DNA from: ZC4RG36 sp964652205
Lineage (GTDB): Bacteria > Chloroflexota > Anaerolineae > Aggregatilineales > Phototrophicaceae
Length of the DNA: 64,000 nt
Direction: 5' to 3'
NCBI GenBank assembly: GCA_964652205.1
Contig: CAZZAO010000007.1
Span: forward strand, 1-64,000
Shown piece by piece: positions 17,248-24,119 of the stretch (within the stretch, counting starts at the first letter, position 1; every line of letters starts with the position of its first letter). Made by a program: the position numbers and the translations under genes. Below the pieces are notes generated by a model. That model was given only the letters and a program-made list of their open reading frames with translations, ran no database searches and was not told where the DNA came from.

Positions 17248-17688
17248 ATGGACGAATATCTGCCCCTATCTCAGCAAGTGAAAATCCTATTTGACGCTGT
17301 GCGTCGTGAAGACGGACAGCCGTTCACGCTGCAAGACGTGAGTGATGCGACAGGAATAAGCTTGGGAACTATAGGGCAAATGCGGAGTGGGAAAATAAAC
17401 AATCCGCAGCTCAATACACTCCGCGCGTTGTGTCATTTCTTTCGCGTTCCGCTGCGCTATTTTGAAACACAAACAGCGGAACAGTGCTATGCATTGTTGA
17501 CAGAACAATCACCCCAGGCACAACCAGCGCTCAATGAAATCGCATTCCGAGCAAGTGGGTTATCTGAAGACGCACAACAAGATATTCTGGCGCTGATAAA
17601 AATGTTCAAAGAGGAGGAAAAGCGTCAGGAGAGAAACGATGATCCTATAGATGATACAAGTGGGAATGACAACAGCGATGGTCGATGA
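17248..17688 (+). CDS. XRE-type helix-turn-helix regulator 1
   Basis: The 146-residue protein has an XRE-like helix-turn-helix at about 20-75 (TLQDVSDATGISLGTIGQMRSG, then LNTLRALCHFFRVPLRYF), and the C-terminal part is a helical dimerisation-like region. It has the look of EspR-like regulators of actinobacteria. The ATG at 17248 is chosen because the paralogue downstream aligns there (MDEYLPL with MVDDPFP); a GTG at 17233 is the alternative. No clear ribosome site is present. It overlaps the second regulator gene and faces the IrrE-MAB_1171c-PAP2 operon, which suggests it controls that module. Confidence 0.85.
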   Translation: MDEYLPLSQQVKILFDAVRREDGQPFTLQDVSDATGISLGTIGQMRSGKINNPQLNTLRALCHFFRVPLRYFETQTAEQCYALLTEQSPQAQPALNEIAFRASGLSEDAQQDILALIKMFKEEEKRQERNDDPIDDTSGNDNSDGR

Positions 17689-18073
17689 TCCGTTTCCGTT
17701 TCGTGAACAACTCCGAATACTGATTCAGACACTACCGGCTCCAAATGGAAACGCATATGAAATCACCACAATCGCACGCGCAACCGATCTCTCCGCTCAA
17801 AGCCTGCTCTATATGCTGGACGGTCGCACGAACAATCCGCGCCTTGACAGCCTGCGACGTATCTGTCGGTTCTACGATATATCGCTTGACTACTTTGAGT
17901 GCAGCTCGGAAGAAGAGTGTCGGAGCTTTCTGGCACGGAATGCGGCGCATCTGGCATCACCGCTGGTTCGTGAGATCGAACAAAACGCGGAAGCCTTAAC
18001 ACCATCTGATAGAAGTCGGGTTCTGCGTCTGATTGACCGAGTGAATATCCTCAGAAGACTACGAAAGCACTAG
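17678..18073 (+). CDS. XRE-type helix-turn-helix regulator 2
   Basis: The product has 131 residues and is a paralogue of the preceding protein over its whole length: helix-turn-helix at about 25-75 (ITTIARATDLSAQSLLYMLDG, LDSLRRICRFYDISLDYFE) and a helical C-terminus. The ATG at 17678 lies inside the end of the first gene and is chosen by alignment with its paralogue. Upstream in-frame ATGs at 17651 and 17666 are possible. Its 3' end overlaps the convergent PAP2-like gene by 15 nt, so transcription of one side may interfere with the other. The two regulators may form heterodimers; that is a guess from their pairing. Confidence 0.82.
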   Translation: MVDDPFPFREQLRILIQTLPAPNGNAYEITTIARATDLSAQSLLYMLDGRTNNPRLDSLRRICRFYDISLDYFECSSEEECRSFLARNAAHLASPLVREIEQNAEALTPSDRSRVLRLIDRVNILRRLRKH

Positions 18074-18658
18074 TGGAAAAACGATGAGGACTGGCAGCGC
18101 GCCGATGAGCACACCTAACAGTACCTGCGGTATCGTGTGATTTCGCGTCACGACTCGTGCCCAGAGTGTGATGATTACTATGACAAGCAGGGTCAAGCCT
18201 ATAACCGGGTTTGCCACCTTCCCCAAAAGCGCAAGCGCGACTAAGCATCCGGTTGCGACCGCTGCATGAGCCGAGACCTTAGTTACCCAGTGATTCACCG
18301 CCCATTGTACGGGTAACCAAACAGCTAACGTAGCCACACATGCAACGAGGACTCGGGGCGCATCGAACTGAAGCACAACGACTAAACAAGCCAACACACT
18401 TACCCAGCCCACTAGATAGAGCGGGCCGCGTATTTTTCTTTTATAGAGCGCATGTCCCTGGTTCTGGAAAAGAGTGGCTGCAATCATGCCGGGCAAAAGC
18501 GTAATCGCAAGCACAATGATTGACCATTTCAGTGCCTCATTTAGGGGAAGATCACCCAGAATCACCAAAATGGTCGGGATCGGCATCCAATAGGGATGCA
18601 ATATTCGACCAACGACAACGGCGAAACGCTGCTCTTGGTTCGGAACTGGATCACTCAT
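18059..18658 (-). CDS. PAP2-like membrane phosphatase family protein
   Basis: The 199-residue protein has about five to six hydrophobic helices. It contains a PAP2-like pair: KVSAHAA at about 133-139 in place of PSGH, and ARVVTRNHTIPQVLLG at about 167-182 in place of the SR-x5-H motif. The first PAP2 motif (KX6RP) is not clear, so activity on lipid phosphates is uncertain. It is the last gene of the operon IrrE, MAB_1171c-like, PAP2, with a four-base overlap with the gene before it. Its place in this set suggests a membrane-linked signalling or defence role rather than general lipid recycling. Confidence 0.75.
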   Translation of the reverse strand: MSDPVPNQEQRFAVVVGRILHPYWMPIPTILVILGDLPLNEALKWSIIVLAITLLPGMIAATLFQNQGHALYKRKIRGPLYLVGWVSVLACLVVVLQFDAPRVLVACVATLAVWLPVQWAVNHWVTKVSAHAAVATGCLVALALLGKVANPVIGLTLLVIVIITLWARVVTRNHTIPQVLLGVLIGALPVLIVFPLVLS

Positions 18659-19641
18659 ATGCGAATTGCCGCTAGCCTCTCCACAAGATCCTCATACTGT
18701 GCCTCATTCTCAGCAGCACTTTGAATTTTCTGTCGCAGCGACGCCCCAGCCGGACTTATAGATGGGTATAAATCGAGAATTTCGATCACATGTTGGTAGA
18801 TGGCAAGTTCGAGTTCAGGGGCGAGAGAGAGATTGTAGGTCTGTTCACTGCTAGGTGGATGAACCGTTGCAAACTGTTTCACTGCGAACAGAAGTCGCCG
18901 TAATCGGACATAAACCCACAACTGCTGCGGATAGAAGAGAATCGCAATCCAGCGAAACGGGAACAACATAATAACGAACTGAAGTAGACAAATAACCGAT
19001 GCGGCTTGATCGAGGAAGAGTGCCGGAGCGACGAGTGCCGGCACAAAGAATACGGTGAAAGTCCATATCAATCCGGTTGCACATTGTACAATGAACGTCG
19101 CGTAAAACATCAGGCTCAGGGTATAACGCAATTTCATTAGCCTGAACTTTTCAAGCTGCCGCAACCGAACCAGTGCGGGCCAGAAGACAAGCGGCGTCCA
19201 CAAGAGCATCGCAATTCCACGAACAGTTTTTGCCACGTGCGTCAAAGCTTCGAGAGAAAACTTATCAGTATCAGCCATCCAGACAAACAACAATATTGTA
19301 AATACGACAACTGACGGATTGATCCAACTGAACAATCGCTTCATCCGGCGGCTGGGCGCGTCAACGTGGCGAGTGACGACATAAAAGACGTGGGCGGTGA
19401 CAAGTATCGCCACATTTCGTATCAAAGCAGTCACAGGTAGGTCATCGAACCGTAGATTAAGGACTTGCTCGACTGAGGGCACGTCCAGCGCAACCACCAG
19501 ATAGCACAGGAAAAACACCATCCAAGCGTAGAGGGATGCACGCTCGGTGAGTCGTCGCCGTGTGAATGCACGCAAAAAACGATAGCCGAGAAATGTCCAG
19601 AGGATCAGACTCAGCCCGAGGAGCGGAATTTGATTGCTCAT
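18655..19641 (-). CDS. MAB_1171c-like seven-helix membrane protein (DUF6545-like tail)
   Basis: The product has 328 residues with about seven hydrophobic helices in the first 235. A soluble tail contains ELAIYQHVIEILDLYPSIS and a final helical part, like the C-terminal domain of actinobacterial proteins named MAB_1171c family putative transporter. In those bacteria, from memory, such genes also sit beside ImmA/IrrE peptidases and XRE regulators. The ATG at 19641 follows the stop of the IrrE gene within a few bases. The biochemical role of the family is not known to me; a sensor or receptor is as plausible as a transporter. Confidence 0.7.
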   Translation of the reverse strand: MSNQIPLLGLSLILWTFLGYRFLRAFTRRRLTERASLYAWMVFFLCYLVVALDVPSVEQVLNLRFDDLPVTALIRNVAILVTAHVFYVVTRHVDAPSRRMKRLFSWINPSVVVFTILLFVWMADTDKFSLEALTHVAKTVRGIAMLLWTPLVFWPALVRLRQLEKFRLMKLRYTLSLMFYATFIVQCATGLIWTFTVFFVPALVAPALFLDQAASVICLLQFVIMLFPFRWIAILFYPQQLWVYVRLRRLLFAVKQFATVHPPSSEQTYNLSLAPELELAIYQHVIEILDLYPSISPAGASLRQKIQSAAENEAQYEDLVERLAAIRI

Positions 19642-19644
19642 CAA

Positions 19645-20175
19645 TCAGCTATTGAAGTCTAGCCCACGCACATACGATCTCAACATTGCGTTGGAGGTTG
19701 GCTCACCATATAACTCCTGCAAGCGCCGAACTGCAACCAGCTTTCGACGAATCGCCATGACAAACTGCTCCGCCTCACGCTCCTGCGGACTGTCTGCTTG
19801 GTCAATTGAGCTTGCAGAGCGCAAATGCCCATCTGCCTGAACGAGGTTAAGCTGTTGAATGAGATCCTCCGCGAGCAACAACCGTAAATCCGTTCCGCGA
19901 TGACCGAGCAGCATATGAGCAAGTTCGTGAAGCAGCGTGTGGAGTTGATGCACGTGGTGGAGATGCGCGTTTATTGCAATGAAGTCGGTCTCCTGTGTTG
20001 GATACCAGAAACCAAACAGGTCATGTGAGAGTGGAACAGTATGCACCCTTATAGGTCGGTGTCTTTGTCGCGCAATATGGTGCAAAAAATCGTCGATGTT
20101 GAACGCCTTGAAATCATAGCCAAGAGCGTCAATAGCTAACTCCACCGAGCGGTGGATGTGTGGTCGTAAAGCCAA
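19645..20175 (-). CDS. ImmA/IrrE-family metallopeptidase
   Basis: The 176-residue protein has the zinc-binding HELAH motif at residues 83-87 in the context LHTLLHELAHMLLGH, typical of ImmA/IrrE (M78) peptidases, which cleave XRE-type repressors in mobile elements and in stress responses. The start is a TTG at 20175 with GGAG about 7 nt upstream. It is the first gene of a tightly packed three-gene operon with a membrane protein and a PAP2-like protein, and two XRE-type regulators face the operon. The natural hypothesis is that this peptidase cleaves one of them. Confidence 0.87.
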   Translation of the reverse strand: MALRPHIHRSVELAIDALGYDFKAFNIDDFLHHIARQRHRPIRVHTVPLSHDLFGFWYPTQETDFIAINAHLHHVHQLHTLLHELAHMLLGHRGTDLRLLLAEDLIQQLNLVQADGHLRSASSIDQADSPQEREAEQFVMAIRRKLVAVRRLQELYGEPTSNAMLRSYVRGLDFNS

Positions 20176-20445
20176 AGGTGAACTCCACAGTCAATTGTGT
20201 GTGAAAGCCGTAAACGCAGCACAGTATATAGGTTTGTGCTTAGGAAAGAAAGAGGAATTAAGTCCATCTTAAGCATGTCCGGTTGTAACGCGGTGAAATT
20301 TCTGCGATGGCTGGCAAAAATTCTTAGGTTGTCAATTAATGCTGGTGTCATCATCGCCTTTGTCATGCGAACGTTGTAGAACTACACATCGCATGGGTAA
20401 CTAGCGGTTACGCTGTGGACACAGTGAGTTCTCAGGAGCAACCGC
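20176..20445. promoter_or_regulatory. divergent promoter region with small dyads
   Basis: This 270-bp gap separates the minus-strand IrrE operon from the plus-strand recombinase operon. Two short perfect dyads occur: TGTAG-AA-CTACA at 20375-20386 and GTAAC-N5-GTTAC at 20397-20411. Both are candidate operators for the ribbon-helix-helix protein just downstream. No convincing gene was seen in the gap. Confidence 0.4.
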
Positions 20446-20643
20446 ATGAATCGAGAAGCCCCATTTGCAGCGCGAATCGCCTTTCGACTACCCCAATCGC
20501 TCTATGACAAATTGGCATGGTGGGCAGACGAGGAGGATCGTCCACTCGCCAATCTCATCTACACGTTAGTCAAACAGGCAGTGACCGAACGTGAGCTGCA
20601 AACCGCTGAGTCGAAAGAGATGCAAATCAATAATCCTCCATAG
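20446..20643 (+). CDS. small ribbon-helix-helix-type protein
   Basis: The product has 65 residues. Residues 8-50 read as a ribbon-helix-helix: a strand AARIAFRLPQ, then helices SLYDKLAWWADEE and PLANLIYTLVKQAVTE. AGGAG lies 8 nt before the ATG. The gene opens the operon leading to the serine recombinases and is preceded by two small dyads. It probably represses its own operon or acts as an excision or recombination accessory protein; both are common for such genes in mobile elements. Confidence 0.75.
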   Translation: MNREAPFAARIAFRLPQSLYDKLAWWADEEDRPLANLIYTLVKQAVTERELQTAESKEMQINNPP

Positions 20644-20735
20644 GAGCAGCATTTACTCTGAGCACAGACACAGAGCTACGACAACGCAATATTTAGCTCT
20701 GCAGGAAAATGACCGTCCGCTACAGGAGAGTTTGC

Positions 20736-20912
20736 ATGAATGAGTTGGCTACTGCGGAGACGATGCTCAAGCGAGTGTTCAACGTGGCAAAAATCCTCGC
20801 CAGCGTCAAACATCAAGACAGTGATGAATCGGAAACAGCAGAAAACAGCGCCAAAAATCAGAGTACAGACGAATTGCAGTATCGTGAAGGCGAACAAACG
20901 GAACATACGTAG
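20736..20912 (+). CDS. small acidic protein upstream of recombinase
   Basis: The predicted product has 58 residues: a helical N-terminus (ATAETMLKRVFNVAKILASV) and an acidic, disordered tail. The ATG at 20736 is preferred over one at 20709 because AGGAG lies about 8 nt before it. It ends 14 nt before the first recombinase start. I do not recognise it. Size and place fit a recombination directionality factor or an accessory protein, but nothing proves this. Confidence 0.55.
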   Translation: MNELATAETMLKRVFNVAKILASVKHQDSDESETAENSAKNQSTDELQYREGEQTEHT

Positions 20913-20926
20913 AGGGAGGTCGAGCA

Positions 20927-21874
20927 ATGGCAACAGATCGGCAGAATAAACGCATACCAGCCCCACCCCAACCGGGGTGGGCGGTCTACTTGAGGACAAG
21001 CAGCGACGAGAACCAGAAGCCGGAACTCTCACGGGAACGGCAGCGCACAATGATCCAGATGAGCCTGTTGGACTCGTCTAGTCTCCCGATTTATGGGGAG
21101 TACATCGACGTGCTGACGGGCAAAGACCCACGCCGCAAGGGGTATCAGCAAATGCTCGCGGATGCCCGCGAGGGGAAGTTCTCGCATGTTGTCGTTGAGC
21201 GGGCTGACCGTTTTGGACGTGACGATACTGAGGCGCTGAGGGCAATTGACGAGCTGCATGAATTAGGCGTTGCCGTGCGCTTTGCGAATTCGCCAGACCT
21301 TAACCCAGTCGACCCGGATGATCGCGTTCTTGTGACCCTAACCTTTGCGCTTGCCCGCCGCGAGTCGGCACTGATGGGCATCCGCGTGAAGGGCGGTTTG
21401 AAGGCGAAGCGTGAAAGCGGCGGCTATGCTGGCCGTGCGCCCGATGGCTACCTCAACATGCGGGGACAAACCGAGTTCGACAAACGCAGCGCTATGGGGC
21501 GTATCAGCCACTGGATTGAACCCGATCCAAATCGCGCCCACATTTGGCAAGAAGCCTGGGCGCTGCTGCTGACCGGACAAATGTCGCCGAGTGCCATCGC
21601 AGAAGCGCTGCACGCGAAGGGCTACTGTGATCGGAACGGTAAACCCTTTGTCGTAGTATCAAAGACGGGCAGACGGCGACCACTTACGGGGAAACTGCTG
21701 CGCGCCTTTCAGGATTGGACGTATGCAGGCTGGGTAGCGAGCGCGTGCGACGGCATCGCGCCTAAGACCATTCGAGGCACTTGGGAGCCGCTCGTTTCGA
21801 CGGAGGACTTTGAAGCAGGCTTGGCGATCTTGGAGCGGCTGCAACACAACGGATCGGATGAGCAGGCATCATGA
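20927..21874 (+). CDS. short large-serine-recombinase-type protein (no C-terminal domain)
   Basis: The 315-residue protein contains the resolvase-type catalytic domain (about 15-165) with YLRTSS at the nucleophile and RADRFGRDDTEAL, followed by the Recombinase domain (about 185-300). It stops right after that domain, before the zinc-ribbon and coiled-coil part that large serine recombinases need for synapsis control. The start has GGGAGG 7 nt upstream. The stop overlaps the ATG of a second, closely similar recombinase (ATGA). Catalytic residues look intact, so it may be active alone, act with the second protein or modulate it. Confidence 0.88.
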   Translation: MATDRQNKRIPAPPQPGWAVYLRTSSDENQKPELSRERQRTMIQMSLLDSSSLPIYGEYIDVLTGKDPRRKGYQQMLADAREGKFSHVVVERADRFGRDDTEALRAIDELHELGVAVRFANSPDLNPVDPDDRVLVTLTFALARRESALMGIRVKGGLKAKRESGGYAGRAPDGYLNMRGQTEFDKRSAMGRISHWIEPDPNRAHIWQEAWALLLTGQMSPSAIAEALHAKGYCDRNGKPFVVVSKTGRRRPLTGKLLRAFQDWTYAGWVASACDGIAPKTIRGTWEPLVSTEDFEAGLAILERLQHNGSDEQAS

Positions 21875-22653
21875 GCAGCTATCGATACAAGAAGTCGACG
21901 GCCCCTCCGCCGCAGCCGGGCTGGGCGGTCTACTTACGCACGAGCAGCGAAGATCACCAGAAGCCAGAGCTTTCACGGGCGCGTCAGCGCGCCATCATTG
22001 AAGGGAATGTGCTGGCGCACTCCGAGTTGCCTGTCATCAATGAATATGTGGACGTATTGACGGGCAAAACACCAAAACGGGTCGGATATCAACAGCTTCT
22101 CGCGGATGCGCGCGCAGGCAAGTTCTCGCACGTGATCGTCGAGCGAGCCGACCGGTTCGGACGCAATGACTCGGAGGCGCTGCGTGCAATCGATGAATTG
22201 AACGATTTCGGGGTAGCGGTGCGCTTTGCCAACTCTCCCGATCTCGATCCGATGGACCCGGACGACCGGGTGCTGGTCGCGCTTTCGTTCACACTTGCTC
22301 GGCGCGAGTCGGCATTGTTGGGAATCCGTACACGCGGCGGACAGCAGGCAAAGCGCAAGAGCGGTGGCTATATCAGCTACGCGCCCGATGGATATACGAA
22401 CGTCACGGCGCGCACCGATAGTAAGAGGCGCACCGATTTGGGACGCTGGGACAAGTGGATCGAGCGAGACCCGGAGCGCGCCAAAGTCATCCGCGAAGCG
22501 TGGGATTTGCTGCTGGAAGACAGAATTTCGGTACGGGAAATTGCTGAAACGCTCCATGAACGCGGCTATCGTCATCGCACAGGCAGACCCTTCGTTGAAC
22601 TGACAGCGAGCGGAAAGCGCAAGGCGAATATCCCTCTGCAATATCTTCCATAA
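21871..22653 (+). CDS. large serine recombinase, N-terminal fragment (frameshifted)
   Basis: The product has 260 residues and is very similar to the preceding recombinase: catalytic Ser in YLRTSS, RADRFGRNDSEAL, then most of the Recombinase domain. The reading frame then breaks near a CCC run at 22632-22634. The expected continuation (FHNWTYAGW, matching QDWTYAGW in the neighbour) is in the +1 frame and joins the fragment at 22682-23635. Together they would give a recombinase of about 580 residues. One extra base in this copy, a sequencing error or programmed shifting are the options. Confidence 0.85.
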   Translation: MSSYRYKKSTAPPPQPGWAVYLRTSSEDHQKPELSRARQRAIIEGNVLAHSELPVINEYVDVLTGKTPKRVGYQQLLADARAGKFSHVIVERADRFGRNDSEALRAIDELNDFGVAVRFANSPDLDPMDPDDRVLVALSFTLARRESALLGIRTRGGQQAKRKSGGYISYAPDGYTNVTARTDSKRRTDLGRWDKWIERDPERAKVIREAWDLLLEDRISVREIAETLHERGYRHRTGRPFVELTASGKRKANIPLQYLP

Positions 22654-22681
22654 CTGGACCTATGCAGGCTGGGTCGTCAGC

Positions 22682-23635
22682 TTGAAGAACGGGGTAATGC
22701 CCAAGACCGTGCGTGGCAATTGGGAACCCATCGTTACGACAGAGGAGTTTGAACGGGCGCAGGAAATCCTGGTGAGGCGAAACGCACATCGAACCGTGCG
22801 GCGCAAGCAATTTTATCTGCTCACCGGATTGGTTTTCCTTCGCCGAAAAGATGGTAAGCTTCGCCGAATGAGCGGCTCGACCTCTAACGCCGGGCGACAT
22901 GGTGGAGGTACACCCTACTACCGGATTGAAGGCGCAGGCGAAGCGAGTTTCCTTTGTGCCGTGATCGATGCAGCAGTCGAACGCGAAATCTGCCGCATTC
23001 AGGTCGATCCCGATCTCATTCCCCTCATCCGTGCTAGCTACACCAAAGACCTTCAAGAGAGTATGGGACATGTGCGTCCTGATCGGCGCAGCCAACTGCA
23101 ACTCGCGTTGAAGCAGGTTGACGATGAAGAAGCGCGAGCGATTCGGTTGTATGCGGCGGGCAAGATTTCGGACGAGATTTGGGAGAGCATGTGGGTGGAA
23201 TGGCAGGATCGCCGACAAACCATTCAACGAACGCTCGAAACCATGCAGCAGGATCACCAGGTTCATGTCAACAACCTGGACTTGGCGCTGGAAATTATCG
23301 CCAGGATTGGAACGCTGTATAATGGCTTGCAGCGCAGTGATCAAAAAGAACTGCTGCGCCAAGTGGTTGAACGAGTCATCGTGGAGGATGACGGTCAGGT
23401 AAGCTTGGAACTGCGTACACCGTTCGGCTACCTCAACACCCTGGTAGACGACATCAAGCGCGGGCAATCGCGCGTTGAGAAACCGGTGAAGCGTGGACGA
23501 CACACAACAAAAAACGCCGGGGATGTTTCTCCCGGCGTTTCCCCCGAACTAAGTTCGAGTCACGTCCAACTAGTCTCCGCAGCCAGGATTCGAACCTGGG
23601 ACCCATCGGTTAACAGCCGATTGCTCTGCCGCTGA
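22682..23635 (+). CDS. large serine recombinase, C-terminal fragment (frameshifted)
   Basis: This 317-residue frame continues the Recombinase domain (VRGNWEPIVTTEEF) and carries the zinc-ribbon region and a long coiled coil (about 120-220). The zinc-ribbon position reads FLRRKDGKLRRM, without the usual Cys pairs. The true coding frame starts upstream, near 22640, after the frameshift; the TTG at 22682 is only the first start-like codon. The last 35 codons run through the tRNA-Asn terminator and into the tRNA gene on the opposite strand, so the native stop may have been lost at the integration junction. Confidence 0.75.
   Translation: MKNGVMPKTVRGNWEPIVTTEEFERAQEILVRRNAHRTVRRKQFYLLTGLVFLRRKDGKLRRMSGSTSNAGRHGGGTPYYRIEGAGEASFLCAVIDAAVEREICRIQVDPDLIPLIRASYTKDLQESMGHVRPDRRSQLQLALKQVDDEEARAIRLYAAGKISDEIWESMWVEWQDRRQTIQRTLETMQQDHQVHVNNLDLALEIIARIGTLYNGLQRSDQKELLRQVVERVIVEDDGQVSLELRTPFGYLNTLVDDIKRGQSRVEKPVKRGRHTTKNAGDVSPGVSPELSSSHVQLVSAARIRTWDPSVNSRLLCR
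23509..23540 (-). terminator. rho-independent terminator of tRNA-Asn
   Basis: AAACGCCGGG (23512-23521) pairs with CCCGGCGTTT (23531-23540) over a 9-nt loop. Read on the minus strand, the stem is followed by a run of T residues. It lies 35 bp after the tRNA 3' end and inside the coding frame of the recombinase fragment. Confidence 0.85.
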
Positions 23636-23646
23636 GCTACTGCGGA
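23575..23646 (-). tRNA. tRNA-Asn (GTT)
   Basis: A complete 72-nt cloverleaf is encoded on the minus strand: acceptor TCCGCAG pairing with CTGCGGA, D-arm AGCTCAGCGGCAGAGC, anticodon loop with GTT, and T-arm GGTTCGAATCC. CCA is not encoded. Its 3' end faces the serine recombinase, so it is the probable integration target of the element. Confidence 0.95.
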
Positions 23647-23657
23647 ATGTGCCGGAC

Positions 23658-23686
23658 ATAGTAGCAAAGTGACCTCAGGCTGTCAA
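23658..23686 (-). promoter_or_regulatory. sigma70-type promoter of tRNA-Asn
   Basis: On the minus strand TTGACA (23686-23681) and TACTAT (23663-23658) are separated by exactly 17 bp. The expected start of transcription is a few bases before the tRNA 5' end at 23646. Confidence 0.75.
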
Positions 23687-23973
23687 GGGCAGAGCAGGCG
23701 AGAAAGGTCAGTTTCTGGCCTGATTTGCGCCTGTGAAAACACAGGGCTTCACTGGATAGCAACTCGTCTGGCCGAAGGCTGGCCTTCAGGAAAACACACG
23801 ATCAGCCTGGCCCTGTGGCTTTTAGATCGTCGTTCGTCCCGCTGCAAACAATCTTGCTCGATCCTCAGAGTGTCGGGTTCCACATCCGCTCGTTCAGTGC
23901 TAAAACACCCACGCTGGCACTTATCCCCGCTTAAGGCGCAAACCTCGACTTTGCGGTAGAATGCGTTATGTAG

Positions 23974-23993
23974 TCTGCAATAATTATTGCAGA
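23974..23993. promoter_or_regulatory. perfect 20-bp palindrome TCTGCAATAATTATTGCAGA
   Basis: The palindrome has no mismatch. It lies in the 430-bp gap between the tRNA-Asn promoter and the SH3b gene, about 127 bp before the latter. A perfect palindrome of this length usually marks an operator. No convincing gene was seen in the rest of this gap. Confidence 0.65.
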
Positions 23994-24119
23994 GAATCGA
24001 TGATTAGCGCGGTGCTGCTCGTCTGATTCCTTCCCCGCCGCTGCCGTGATGCTCAGCCCTCCCGACGACATTCATCGCTGCCTGCGATCTGAAGGCGCAG
24101 GATTGAAAGGAATTTTCCT

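Larger units (their letters stand above)
1..23574. mobile_element. integrative conjugative element (right-hand part; left end outside window)
   Basis: The segment combines a T4SS gene set (VirB2-, VirB3-, VirB4- and VirB6-like proteins), small DNA-binding proteins, cargo genes and large serine recombinases lying directly against the 3' end of a tRNA-Asn gene at 23575-23646. Gene style changes abruptly at the tRNA: to the right, ordinary chromosomal genes begin. Conjugation genes plus an integrase abutting a tRNA 3' end is the standard layout of an ICE. The relaxase, coupling protein and left attachment site are not visible and should lie to the left of position 1. The right boundary is inferred, because no direct repeat partner can be seen inside the window. 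Confidence 0.8.

Noticed and set aside
22487..23503. 338-codon minus-strand frame opposite the recombinase fragment
   Set aside because: Antisense shadow; the plus strand matches recombinase sequence on both sides of the frameshift.
23669..23959. Open frame of 96 codons right of tRNA-Asn (plus strand)
   Set aside because: No ribosome site, no recognisable fold, overlaps the tRNA promoter; composition looks non-coding.
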